Both the position numbers and the translations under genes were made by a program. This document shows positions 33,801-46,249 of a stretch of DNA of 64,000 bases, in pieces. Below the pieces are notes generated by a model. It worked only from the letters and a program-made list of their open reading frames with translations, had not been told where the DNA came from and did not search any database. This DNA comes from Macrocystis pyrifera (lineage: Eukaryota > Sar > Phaeophyceae > Laminariales > Laminariaceae): assembly GCA_031763025.1 (NCBI GenBank), contig JASSKH010000046.1:744001-808000 (forward strand), read 5' to 3'. Within the stretch, counting starts at the first letter, position 1. Each line of letters begins with the position of its first letter.

Positions 33801-36800
33801 GCCAAAAAACAAGCCCCACGCGAAAGTTTCACACCTCGGATAACGTAACACTCGGAAACACTCATCTACGTTATAGGCCTAACACAGGGACGTGGTAATG
33901 TACTAACATAGTGATAGCACTGGAGGAGCGACCACGGTAAGGCGGTAACACAGTGTTAACTGCGAACCCACGAACGTGCACACACCTTAACGTTATGTTG
34001 GTGCTCGATCTCGTCCAGCTCTGGTACAGTAACATTATATTATGCCGTGATCAATCCTTTAACACAGTAACACAGTGTTAGGCTTTGACCAAACACGTAC
34101 GTTGTCACTCTAACATGCCCAGATCGATATCCGCATATTTACTAACACGATAACATAATGTTGCTGTCGACGCAGCAACACATTAACATAGTGGTACCCT
34201 TGAGAGGAGTGTTATAAACAACACCCTACCATGTTCGCCAGAGCTACTAACACATGACATTGTGTTACAAATAGCACACTAACGTAACATAACGCACTGG
34301 CCAGCACTACTATCACTACATTATCTGGGCCTCCCATCTGATTGCCTCAGGCTCGGATAACGTAACACTTAACGTACGTTTGATACGTTACAGTCTTAGC
34401 CGGTCCATACGTAACATTATGTTAGAATGTTGGCCTAAATGCGGAGATCTCTGTAACATTATGATGCGGTGTTACCGTCAGTAAAGATCTGATGGTAACA
34501 TTCTGCTACTATGTTGCCATAAGATCAAGCCGGGCCTAGTATGTTACTGAGCTACCGTTGGGGCCGAAGTTATTCCAACGTAATATCTATCACTAAGTTA
34601 CCCTAAGTTACCCTTTGGATCTTCCCAAGATCTAACATGTGGTACCTGTGTTAGCGGTAAAGCGGCGTGTGGGAGTTACGTAACGTAGCCGTGTTATCCA
34701 ATTTCGCCGACATCTCAGTAGGGGATACCTTCAAACATATCCCCGGGGGGAAGGACAGCATGGCATCCCCGGTAAAAAAACGCCTCCATATTTTAAAACC
34801 CCAAAACAGGGTGTATATTTAGGAGGGATTTCCGCAAAGGAACGTCTCATTTTTTTCTGGAAACCCCGCCAGTACGTTATCCATCTATATAACACATTAC
34901 GTTATCCATCGATAACGTAATCTGCATACTCGCACGTACGAGCTAAGACGGCAGTAACAATTTGCTGATGATAGATTGGGGGGTGTACGTTATCTGTTCA
35001 TTTGTGTCACTACATATATTGCATACGAGCTTACAAAATAACATAATGCTATTAAAAGCGTTTTATCGATCATATACGTTATCCGTTTGACGTATGTTAT
35101 GGTAGCAAGACGTCCGTCGACACCCTCACATAACGTCGCTCGATACGGACTGCTGCTGCGGCTGACACGGTAACACGGTGTTAACGTTGTATTGACCATA
35201 TACGTCATCCCTCTAACGTGTGTTACGATAGCCACCCGGAATTTCACTGACACACTAACTCAGTGATATGTACGCGTTTATTTCGCCGTGTGCGTTATCC
35301 GTCTAGAGGGTATTACGGTAGCAAGTAGGATCCCGCTGACACACTAACATAACGTTACTCCCTACCGGCTAAATAACACGGTAACATAATGTTAAGGTTT
35401 AATTGACCATGTACGTTGTCCCTTCAACGTGTGTTACGATAGCCACAAGGAATTCCGCTAACACGCTAACATAGTGTTACGCGCTATGGGCTGCACACCC
35501 TAACACCGTACCACATATACCGCGAGCAGTACGGGATCACGGTAACACTCTAACATAATGTTACGCGATCGCCCGCCAATATCAGAACACACTAACACTA
35601 TGTTATCACAAAATCCAGAAAGTAGTTAAGGTAGTAACGTAGTGTTAGCGGTTTTTTTCGCTGAGTCCTAACACTAACATAAAACGTCAAACGTTACGTT
35701 ATCCAAGGTGTGGAACGTTTGCACTTCGCTTACAGATATCTACGAGTACAGCTCTTCGCAAGCAACCACAGCCCGCAAAATTGAGGCACTCTTAATGGGG
35801 TGTGTGAGGGTGTCGGGTGCGCCAGGCAGCCGTCGTAGGCGACCAGAAACGATTCACGAGGTGTTTTCGTAAATTCGAAGTTGCAAGCCAGCAGCATCAA
35901 AAACCCACGAAATCGCTCAATCGTTTGTTTTCACCCGCGGGGGGCTACTCAAGTATAATGACTACATCAACGAAAAAATGGTTGTCATCAAAAGTTTGTT
36001 GGTCTCCTGGCGGATGTTTTGAACTTTCAAGCTGACGTAACAAAAGCAAGTGGGAATCGATAGAGCAATTACTATTCCGTTAGGGATAAGAATATGAAGG
36101 TTTTGGGTCCACAAAGTACAAAAGGGGCTAAAAAGTCTGGGTTCTTGTAGCATTGTCCCTGATTTTTTCCCTGAAATTTCGAGATACCAGGTACGTATCT
36201 TCTTTTCCAAATACCTTCCGCAATTTTATTTCCACGTCTTTTGTATTTTGCAGCAAAACACCTACGCGCGCCTACTCCACAACATAATCCTGACAGATCC
36301 TCCGTCCCCTCACGTAGACTGCCACTCAATTTTTCGCGTCAGGCACCGATCGAATAATCTTGATTATGTTCTTCACACACGCCCGGTCCCGGCGGCCGAA
36401 CCGGTGATGTGATTTGCAACGCGTACTTGAAGGGTCTCTTGTCAAGAACTAAAACATGATTCATCTGGTGGGCTCGAGGGTCATGTTATAACTTTGTCGC
36501 CCACTGCTATCGCAAAAAATATCATCAATGGTCGAACCCATGAACTTAAAAAAGTTGCGCCCTTCCACACGACAGAACAGAAGCATTGGTCTCGCTGTGA
36601 ATCCATTAGTAGCGGCCGTAGGAAGAGACATATCTTGGGTGTTATTTCTCGTGGCCAGTAGCGGTTGAAGGTACAAACGAAAGCCCCTTCATGAAGTAGT
36701 GTACGTTTAGTCGATTCTTACCTCCACCTGCAGCACCGACGGCATGATAGTCGCTTCTTCCATGATGTACGCCAACTCTTCCTGGAACCCGAACGAAGCG

Positions 36801-39800
36801 AGGACGTCAGTACCAAGAGGGGTAATTTCAGGAGAGCAGCGATTCTAGGGATGGCCTGACACTGACTGGCAGAAACAATGGTCGTGCAGCGAATAGGTAG
36901 GGCAAGGACGTGCGCGAGCATTGTGCAGACCCATCCCGTGGTATCATCAAATCGTAAGGGGTAGACGGTCAAATCGGTCGGGGGTTACAAATGTCGGCCC
37001 TATCCTGCATTCCGACATGCAATAACATCAACTACCACGCGCAGAACGTTACTATCATGCACCTGGTGTAGGGGTGGGAAGGTTGTTGGCTTTATGTGGA
37101 CATAATCAAGGTGGCAGGCGAAATAACATATATGAGAACCAAACGTCCCACCGGGTAGGGTGGACCGTAACTGGACCAAGTCCGGCGGGAAGGCCTCATA
37201 GCAAGTCCCACACTACCCGGGAGATATGACTCTCCCGGGTGGCTATCTCCACCACACCTGCTCCTCTCGGGGGTCAGGTCTGGTCAACGTGCTCAGACAC
37301 CAGGGGTAGCAGCAGCCTGTTGTGATCTTGCAACGGGAGCTATGGGCTAAATTGACACACGACACGAAATTGGAACGTGGAAGTGTGGTGAGCATAAGCT
37401 TTATTTTTACCAATCCGCCGGAGGATAAAGAAAAAAACAAGCGTTTACTGCGCTGCTGTGTTGTGCTGTACTGGTGCTGTACCTTGCTGAAGTTGGATAC
37501 TCCAATCGACCTCGCCAGCCCGCTAGTGACGAAACCCTCCATCTGAGGCAAGAGCGGGCACGGATCAAATCAAGAGCACAACGACGGGAGCATTCGACAA
37601 AGTTATTGATAGTGTCACTTCCTTTGGGGGGAGTGCTGCGAAAAAAACGATTTATCATCATCCAACATCAATATTGGACGTGTGTAACGGCGAAGCCCAT
37701 GGGGTGAGAGGGGAAAGCGAGCTACTGCAGTCCTAATCGTAACGTCGAGATGTCGAAACAACACTAATGCTGCGGCATTTTCACAAGGCTACGACCCGTG
37801 TCGTAGCAACGAGGCAATCGTAGTCAAAGCGCGAGCAGCGGGAAGCTATCAATAGTGTAGTGCTATTATAGCAAAGTATGGCAGAGTTCTCACAACGGCT
37901 GCAGCAGATTCGCAAACGAAGAAATTCTTAGGAAAAGAGGGAAGGAACAAGCGCACGATACAAAGTATCTGGTATAAACAAAAAAACAAAATATAGCAAC
38001 AACTATCAGAAGCGCGACTAGAGATGATGTTTCTTTCGGGGTGCCGATGCCGCATTACAATACGCTATGGATACACCGTTGGACACGATAGAGCACAATA
38101 CGCCATGCACAAACCATTGATTTGTACGTTGAGCACAGTGTACGGTACTCCGATCTCGACTAGGGCGTGTTCTAAGATAGAGAACAACAACCTCAACAAC
38201 TGGGATCCACATGACTAAGAAACGGTATCAAAGAACAAGTGGGTTGCACAAACGAACTAACTGTATCGTGCGGATATCTACTCCTTGAACTTTGTCCCAA
38301 GCCGAACCTGTAATACTTCTACATGCCCTCTACATGGTAGTGGATAAGAAACTCGAACGACATATTGGTGTTACAAAGTGGCGGGTACTCACGGCTTTCC
38401 ACGTCTGTTTTAGGTCGACTTCGCTGTCCAAGTGCGCATCACCATTCTCGTGACGAGGAACCAGGGTCCTGCGCCGGCGCGAGGGAGAAGAAGCGGGAAA
38501 CGAAACCACCATAAACACCTAATAGAGTACCCACTGTAACTACCACCTGTAGTTGCAAGCAAACGAAGTTCGGGGCGACTCCATGATACAGGCCGAGTCG
38601 CGTGAGTTGGACCGGCACCAACCGCTCGCCGCTCGGAATGGGTTGCTCGATGCACATCAGAGTAAACTCACTTTTCGTCATCGACAGGCACCATCGCGAA
38701 CGAGTAGTGGAGTTGTACGTGATCCACGTAATCCAAGCCCAGCTCTTTCAAACAAGTCTCCATGTTCTTCTGCAGCAGTTCTGGTCGATGAAAGGTATTC
38801 CATAGCTGCCGGCAAAAGTGAAAGTGAAAGAATCCCCGGGTAACCGTTAAAAACGAAAAGAAATCCGACGACAGGCAGGTTAACGCCATAATTTGGCATG
38901 CAAGTGCCACCATGGTTTCTGCCCACGGTTTCTGCTGTTAGTATTAGCACTCGACGTGTGTCGAGTCCTGAAATTACGTGTCGTGAATGTCCGTTATGGA
39001 TCCCCAGGAGTTTACGTCACAAGTTGCAGGTTTCATTGCTGCAATACTAATACTTTGCGCGAGGTAAATATGCACTTCGTACTCAAGGCTCAACCGTATG
39101 CCACACACCCGCAAAACTCTGACCACTCACTCCAGAGAATGCTCGATGTGTGCGGTGCGAGGGGTGTACGGTGACCTCGCAGGGGAGCGTGACGATATCG
39201 GTAGTGTGCCAGAAAAAATACCTCACCTTTGTGGTGATGAATAGCTCCTCCCTGCTGATGTGTTTTTCTTTCAGAGATGCCGCAATGGCGCCCCCGACTT
39301 CTTCTGGTTGTGGTAGCACCATGCTGGATGCAGACAATGGGAAAAGGGAGGAATCGTAAAGGTGATAAGAATCACGCATATCGTGGAGCACATTTTTCGT
39401 TTTTGGTTTCGACTCATAATGACTATGGCTACCGAATGGGCATTCCGCTTTTTTTTCTGTCAATGCAGTGAAAGGTGATCGGCGCTGCAAATTGTAAATA
39501 TCAGCGCTGTGAACTGCGGTACAACAAGAACGGTCGGCGAAGTGGTGCACACCCGGTTGTATCGTTACTTGTGAAAAATTGTAGATCGGAGCGTTGCTGC
39601 AGTCAGTGGAGACAACCACTGCAATTTATAGTGAACTGAATGTAGTGAAACAATCTGTGCAGCTCTATACCAGGTAGTACCTCGTCCATTCCTGCTTCTG
39701 CCATATGGCTTCAATACACAAACGCATTGGTGGCGAAAATTTCCGAAATATAGGGATCAAAAATAATTCGCTGATGCGTCGTACGGTTATCAGGAAGTCC

Positions 39801-42800
39801 CTAGAAAGCGGCTGGGAAACACCTTAAGCGCGTGAGGACCGAGGCTGTGCAGAGTTTCTTCGAGGAATTCGTTGGTCAACTTGAGTACACATCCAAGAGG
39901 GCGACCAGTCCGGTTCCTACAAGCACCTCAAGGGGATGGATTTCGAGAGGAACAAATCGTGCAGCTCTCAATACATCAAGCACGCAGGGGGCAATTTGCG
40001 TCGCATGGGGCTCATTCGCGATCGGTGGGTACAGTGGTTCAGCTATTTGCTCAACAATAAGTCGGCAGCGCTCGACCCGAGTATCGTCGAAGAGCTCAAG
40101 GTACGGCCCCCTGTACACCTCTCGGTGATTTACCTTCAATTTTTGAGGTGGGGGAAACCATCAAGAGCATGTCAAACCGAAAAGATGTTGGACCCGATGA
40201 GCTTCCCGCTGAACACCTCAAACTCGCCGCAGATGGAGATCGCGATGGTAACCAGCGTATACTAGAACAGTTGCACACCATCGTGATCACCATATGGCAG
40301 GGCGGGGGAGTACCTCAGGGGTGGAAATATGCCACGATAATAGTGCCGCTGCAAGAAGAAAGACCGGACGGAGTGCGGAAACTATCGAGGCATCTCGCTC
40401 GTGGCACACGCTGGCAAGGTTCTTCTCACGGTAATCGCCAATCGCCTCAGCAATTAGTGCGAACGGGAGGATATCTTACCAGAGAAGCAGTGCGGTTTTG
40501 GACAGCAGCGATCGATGATTGATATTATCTTCGTGGTTCGACGACTTCACCATTTGGCACAAAGAAGAGCACCCCTCTTTACATGTATTTCGCCGACCGT
40601 GCCAAGGCATACGATTCAGTCGACCGGACTCTCTTGTCGACAGTGCTCGCTCGGTGCGGTGTAACACCAAAGATGATTGCGGTTATTCGCCATTCCCACG
40701 ATGGAATGCGTGTGCGCGCATCCGGACGGACGATGGTGAATATTCAGACTGGTTCGGCTTGGGGCAGGGCCTACGGCAAGGATGCGTGCTCGAGCCATCG
40801 TTGCTCAATATGTTTTTTACTGGTGCGCTGCTTGTGGCGGTGAAGTAGTTTAGTTCCAATGCAGATGTGATGAAGGATACGGTGTGCACCAAGGTGAGGG
40901 ATGTTAGAGGGAGGGGGGAGAACCAAGGGAGGCCGGAGAAAGGATGAGATAAACCTCACGAGACTGTGGCGGGGCCGCAACCGATCTGGAGAATGCTGTA
41001 TGCAGACGACGCGGGCAACGTTTCCAAACCAGGGAACACCCTTGCGAAGATGATGGCAGATGTCGTTGCAGCGTGTGGTTCGTTCGGATTGGCAGTTTCG
41101 GAAGCCAAGACGGAGACCATGTGCGTGCCTGATGACGAAAACGTATGGACACGGTCACTTTCGTTCGCAAGGCAGTCGGCCAGGTGTGCAAACAGACCAC
41201 CAAGTTTGTATACCTTGGGGCAACTGTGTGCGAGAACGCCGATGTTACTGCTGAAATCAACCGGCGCGTGCTGGCCGATCTACGTTTCAGACGGTATGGT
41301 TTGCCACTGTCCGACCAGCCGACTGCACCTCTCCGGCTCAAAGTACGGATGCTCAAAGCCGAGGTAATGGAGACAATGTTATACGGGTGTGTTACGTGGA
41401 GCCCCACCGTAGCCCATCTCGCCATACCTCGGACAGCTTACCACCGATTGCTCCTGCGCTGCATCGGATGCAAGAGAAAACCTCGTGACGGCTACCATAT
41501 GCTCTCATACGCAGACGCGCTGGCCAAGACTGGCTGTGAGAACGTCGAGACGACGGTGCAAAAGCGGAGGATACTTTTCGCGGGGTTTGTGGATCATATG
41601 GGCAACGAGAGAATATCCGAACGAGTGATGTTTGGGGAACTGGGGGAGGGAAAGGGTTACTTGAAAGGGCAAGAGCAGGGCTGGATGGGTTGCCTCGAAC
41701 TCGATCTATCGTTGTTTAACTTGCGCACTGAAGAGAAACTATGGACGCTGGCAGCGAAGAAATCGCGCAAGTGGTTCAGACGTGTTGAAAAAGCGGCAGA
41801 GCAGTACATGAAGCGCTGGTTCGTGAAGGAGAAAGATAATGTAGCAAAACGACGAGCGCTTGAGGTACAAAATGCGCAGCAACCCAAGACGCCGTAAGGG
41901 GGGGAAGAGGAGCCGCGTTGAAGGAGGTGTAGCAACAGGTAGTAGCTCTTGATAGGCCGGTTAAGAAATTGAAGGCACCTGCCGAAACCTGGCACTGGCG
42001 ATCTCTATAGTTGAGACACCCAGTGACTGCTGCCTATTGCTGTATTACATTCTCTGTTTTTTTTTTTTGTTTGTTTTTTTTGTCGTGATGCCCTATTTCT
42101 TGCCAAGTCGAGGGTACCCCCCCCCCCGTACCCTGCCATTCTGCGCCGATTGCCTCACCGCATCGTTATATTTGTGTGACCCTTTGCTATTTCTCCATTT
42201 GTTCCCGATTTCGTTGACGTTTGTCTGTTTGTTTGATTGATTTTTCTAGCCTCCCCCTGGTAAGTTTGTATCTCGTTTTGTCGGTTGTGTGGTCTTTGAC
42301 CCACCAACTGCACATACGACTGCTCATTTTTTGTTTGTTGTTAACTCTTTGTCTCTACCCTCTTCTTGGCTTCTTGTCTTCCGTCTGGTGTTTCTGTGCC
42401 GCCCTTATGCCGGTCCATCAACTGGATATCATAGGACTGATCGCACCAGTAAACAGCAACCGTGTCCTCGGGACTCGGCCTGCGCCCTGAGCGCATGTTT
42501 GCTTCGATTTGTTTTCTTCATTTTTTCCTTTATTTCTTCTTTCTGTTCCTTCTTCGTGTTTGTTCTTCCTTCTTTCTTTTATTTCTTTTCGAGTGTACAT
42601 ATAGTATCATGGGTGTGTTCCTGATGTGATTTGCTTGCAAGTGGTACGGGATCGTCACAGCTCGCTAGTACCGTTTCCCATACGGACTGGTATGGTATTG
42701 CCGTGCGCACTACTTCAAACTTGTTTGTTTTCTCCCATCGAGATGCATTTTGTTACAGCCTGTTTTGCGACCATAGGCAGGACTTCAGGGAAGTGAGGTA

Positions 42801-45800
42801 ATGTGATGACATCATCATCACAGCGCGTGTGAATAATAGCAGCAGATAACCACCGCTTGACTTTGACAACGAGTACTTATCTCCCTCTCTCTACCTTCCT
42901 CTTTGCGCATAGTTAACTATTTTGTGCGTGTTTGACTCCCTCGTGAGGCGTCCTCGGCGCACACGCAGCGAACGCACGACGACGCCAGCCACATCACCAT
43001 GTCAATACTATTGTGTGTGTGCGAGTGCCAAAAGAGATCGTTCCATCTCCGATCTCGATTGGGAAAAGTGCTCTACTGGATGGGGATACACGAATATCGC
43101 GGACGGTAAGGACCGTTGCCATGCCTTTTGTCTCTAGTTTTCTTGCTGTTACCTGCGCCGAATTTTCGCTTCCCCGAAGACAGATTCCATGCGACAAACC
43201 CCCGGCAGCCTCTTGTAGCAATGTAATGCAACCGAGTGGTTTACGGGTGATATTCGGGAGATGACGGTTGCTAGCAATGGTTGTTCGAGTGGACTCTTCT
43301 GTAGAGGTCTACGGAGGAAATGCTACTACGTACGCTGCAGTACTACAGCGTGGAGGTTCCTCAGACCCCTGCATAATACAGTGAATGGCGAGCCTGTTTG
43401 GTTTGTTTTGTATTGCCTGACGCATCCTCTCCAGGGGTGGGGCACGGTTGACGAAAGCAAGCAGGAGACCGCAGACAGGATAACAAGGTACCAGACCGAC
43501 TATTAATAGCAGCTAAAACCTGTCTATCCTAATCGTACCACAAATTGCTGCGGCTGCCTGGAGGGTGCTTTTTGTTCTGTTTTTGTTGTGCTACGGTTTG
43601 CCTGTTCTTTCCTTATAGGTACATGTACTTCGTCTTACTCTGTTTATATGTGGTGGTATTGTTTTTTTCGCCTGCTTGTTTTTTTGTTGTCTGCAACATC
43701 TCCTTCTGGGGAGCACGACACTTTTTCGTTTTTTTGTTTTTCACCGACTAGTTTTCTTTGTTTCTTTCGATCTTTCTTTCATTGAATGTGCGTGTCGTGC
43801 CTGTCATATCCTGTACGACGACAAGGCATCGCATTATCTGGTCTGCATACTGCGAAACAATGCATTTTCTCCGTGTCGAAATTTTGTGGCCACAGAGCTT
43901 GTATCTCTCTAGGATTGAAGAATCGGCACGGACACTGGTTGTGCTGGATCTTGACGGGTAAAAAGAACGGTTAAAAGTGAAGAACACGCACATTTAACAG
44001 ATCCTTTTAGAATAGCATACCTGGTAGGCTGGTAGGTTTCATGGAGTAAACCTTTCACTGTAACCAGGCGTATAAGGTACGAGGAACATGATACGCGACG
44101 CGTATGCCTAGAGTCTGCGACAAATGTATGTCAAACCAGACAGGCGTGACTATGGTACTCCAGACACAACGACAAACGGTCCAAGGGTGCGCCATTTGCT
44201 TCTATAATAGAAACAGGGTAAATGGGGCCCTAAGCCCTGAGCGTTTGGCCTTTGAAGGAACGAGAGGATTGAGGTCGAGCCTCGACGGTCATATTTGAAA
44301 TGGCATCAACTACAGCCAAGTGGCGACCAGGCTTCGTTTGGCCGACGAGCGCAAGTAGCAACTGCAAATAACGAATTACCGTTATTTAGGCGCGTGCCAG
44401 GGTTCGATGTTCAGACCAGTACATTAAAAAATCCATCCATGTTGGAGTGTCCACCTCCTTCGCGCCTTGCCCACGGTGTCTGGTATTATCTCGACTGCGC
44501 TATTATTCAATGATATCTCGTACTTGGACCTGTGCCATACGTCTTCAGTTTTATACATGTGCTCGTATTCATAGCCCTTGGGTCTATCCCTTGTCCTCTT
44601 ATTAACGTAGTGGTAAAGGTATTTGTCCCATGGGTAATATATAAGCTGTAATTCATTACGTAGTGAAAGATACCTGGTATACACAACACCCACCCAAACC
44701 TAGCCATATAACACTCTTCCCTATCCAAGTAACCACCCAAACATCCCTCCCGCCCCCCCCCAGCTGCGGTACTGTACGAGTACTCGCCTTGGTTCCAGTG
44801 CTTGACGGAGCCAGGACTACAGTATGGGACATGACGATACCAGAAGGGTATGATACTACAATTAATAAAAGGAGGTACCGGTACTCGTAGGACGTTAGGA
44901 TTTTCTCGATTCATGTTCACGGACGCCATATATAGTGCTGTACGATACGAAGGTATACCGGTAGTACCGCCACCAAGGCACCGGAGCGGCCGCTTTGCAT
45001 ACCCGCTATTTCGTATATATGCACAACTGACTGACTCACCGCAATCGACGTGCACATATCCTTCCTTGAGAGCGTACTATTGATTGAGATGATGACGGCA
45101 GGCACGATAACGACGCCACGACGACACATGAAGATACCACCACGATAATAAAAGTACAAGATGGCGACGAATCAGGACAAGAAAGGCAAGGAGAGGGCGA
45201 CAGCACTGACAAGCACACTACGTACAGTAAGAAACATCGGATATTAATAATAGTAGTCTAAACCATCCACAATTAATATTAATATTAATATCAAGAGTAG
45301 TATTATCTCATGTTTAATAGCTCTCATCACATACTTCGAAGTACATGAGTATACCTGTAGATCCCGCGGTTGCACCCGATTCAATCATACTTGGGTATAA
45401 AAGTACTGCTGTTCTAGTTTGATATGCATGATACGGTCGGTATTTAACAAAAAATAAAGGAGCACATGCTGCATGCGAGACAGGAAAACCGGGAGATCTA
45501 TCATACGTGATACCAGCTATTAATACGATCTTGATGCGATACAGGAGACGTACGAGTACCGCAGGCAGAATGGTATCTTGATCGAGACCACAAGGCACGA
45601 CCAGCGACGCACTGCTGTTGTTCGTATCATAATGTACTGGCATAACACATGAGCGCCGGTTTCGGGGTGGATGCGATCACCTGCACAGCATTAGCTACCT
45701 CTCCCGTAGGGCTCCTCCAAGTGCCAAGGCCGAATCCTGTGTTCACCGGACAAACAGCAAGGTTATCAGGCTCAGAGGATACCACACACCAGTACGAAAA

Positions 45801-45992
45801 AAGTGAAGTGCCAGGTACCAGGTACGGAGTATGATCTACCTGGTACAGCAGTACCACATTCAGGCAACCAGAACTAATCTGCTGTTGTGTCCAGTAGCTC
45901 TGCAGGTGGATCTCATCCACAAAAGACGCACGTGGCATCTTGGTTCCGCAGCTAAGAGTGACAGTAGACGTGGCAGTCATCGGTTCTTCCAT
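30840..45992 (-). CDS. Aldo-keto reductase, 11 exons
   Basis: NAD(P)H-dependent reductase of the aldo-keto reductase superfamily; substrate unknown, probably cytosolic because no targeting peptide precedes [20 protein letters not shown]. Exons (5' to 3'): 45992-45932, 45736-45681, 45076-45040, 39323-39227, 38805-38672, 38468-38393, 37542-37483, 36781-36722, 32019-31852, 31582-31502, 30986-30840. All junctions are GT-AG and in phase, apart from one missing base in exon 4. That base lies between CYHNQ and EEVGG and breaks the frame. Catalytic tetrad visible: Asp in GYVHVDC, Tyr in WCYHNQ, Lys in FITTK, His in QLHYS. Signatures [21 protein letters not shown] and [11 protein letters not shown] are all present. 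The total is 325 aa if the missing base is allowed, normal for the family. The last exon's acceptor is the least certain. Introns 3, 7 and 8 carry mobile elements. Confidence 0.9.
32020..33829. other. Intron 8 of the aldo-keto reductase, 3' part
   Basis: No gene recognised. A CTG/CAG-rich tract at about 33200-33245 produces Ala/Gln/Leu runs in different frames. The minus-strand frame around 33020-33190 looks mildly coding but has no recognised family. Confidence 0.4.
33830..35712. mobile_element. Non-coding TIR transposon with palindrome array, copy 2
   Basis: An 1883-bp element collinear with 5780-7683, inside intron 8 of the aldo-keto reductase. Ends are CACACCTCGGATAACGTAAC (left) and its complement with one change (right). 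Flanking 8-bp duplication GAAAGTTT (33822-33829) versus GAACGTTT (35713-35720), 7 of 8 matching. It has the same succession of TAACA-N3-TGTTA palindromes, the same purine-rich centre (about 34715-34870) and the same right-hand higher-order units as copy 1. Divergence is moderate and spread evenly. Confidence 0.85.
35713..36721. other. Intron 8 of the aldo-keto reductase, 5' part
   Basis: No gene recognised. The minus-strand frame at 36072-36329 is not supported by any family. Confidence 0.4.
37105..37442 (+). mobile_element. Poly-A retroposon, 'CCGCCGGAGGAT' family, plus copy
   Basis: Plus-oriented counterpart of 7921-8240, with tail CCAATCCGCCGGAGGATAAAG then A-rich. It lies in intron 7 of the aldo-keto reductase, ending about 40 bp from exon 7, in antisense to the gene. 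Confidence 0.6.
39840..42600 (+). mobile_element. Degenerate LINE (non-LTR retrotransposon)
   Basis: Reverse-transcriptase relics in order, over several frames: DERNK/RW..LLNNKS region (39930-40110), [20 protein letters not shown] (40155-40215), [20 protein letters not shown] (about 40587), then the catalytic YADD in MLYADDAG (about 40995), and the conserved C-terminal part [20 protein letters not shown] through ILFAGF (41340-41590). The 250-codon frame at 41145-41897 is the longest intact piece. Frameshifts and stops elsewhere make it non-autonomous. The endonuclease region was not found, so it is 5'-truncated. A T-rich 3' region extends to about 42600. It lies in intron 3 of the aldo-keto reductase, antisense to that gene. 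Confidence 0.85.
41145..41897 (+). pseudogene. LINE reverse transcriptase, C-terminal ORF
   Basis: 250 codons covering the thumb and C-terminal region of the LINE polyprotein: [20 protein letters not shown], the LLRCIG segment, and a terminal Lys/Arg/Glu-rich helix ([18 protein letters not shown]). It starts downstream of the YADD box, which lies in a different frame, so it cannot give an active polymerase. Confidence 0.8.
42610..42830 (+). repeat. Fragment of block X
   Basis: Matches 1095-1290 ('ttgcaagtg.tacggga', 'ccatcgagatgc.ttttgttacagcctgttt', 'caggacttcagg'). It directly follows the LINE 3' region, so this part of X may be a LINE 3' untranslated sequence. Confidence 0.5.
42831..45039. 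other. Intron 3 of the aldo-keto reductase, 5' part
   Basis: No gene recognised. 43918-43962 holds the dispersed word 'gaatcggcacggacactggttgtgctgga'. T-rich tracts at 43560-43770 create Phe-rich false frames. Confidence 0.4.
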
Positions 45993-46249
45993 ATTGCTTC
46001 CTATCGGTACTGGAAGACTGGTACAGCACTTGAGGCCAAATGGTGTTCTGGCGTTGTTGCGAATGTCGAAGAGTTGGGCGTTGGGCGGGTTGGAAATTGA
46101 ATTGGAAATGTGGAAGAACAAGGAAGAACACACGTATTTTTTTTTTTTCTTGGTCGTTTCAAGAACGCCGCCGAAATGTTATGAAAGCCGGTTCGCTCAT
46201 ATAAAACTCTGTGTCCTTGAGTACGTTCTTGTCCTCTCTCGCCTTCGCC
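45993..46249. promoter_or_regulatory. Divergent promoter region
   Basis: The 257 bp between the start codons of the aldo-keto reductase (minus) and the lumenal-protein gene (plus). It contains a TATA-like CATATAAAAC (46198-46207) about 45 bp before the plus-strand ATG, a GC-rich box near 46080 (gttgggcgggttgg), an inverted CCAAT (attgg) near 46106, and a T run at 46138-46148. No TATA was seen for the minus gene. Shared regulation is inferred from position only. Confidence 0.45.

Noticed and set aside
36285..36315. Short match between an aldo-keto reductase intron and an ispG exon (gacag.tcctccgtcccct)
   Set aside because: Only about 19 bases with a mismatch; no extension on either side, so treated as coincidence.
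43545..43785. Phe/Cys-rich 'membrane protein' frames
   Set aside because: Produced by T-rich intronic sequence in several frames at once.
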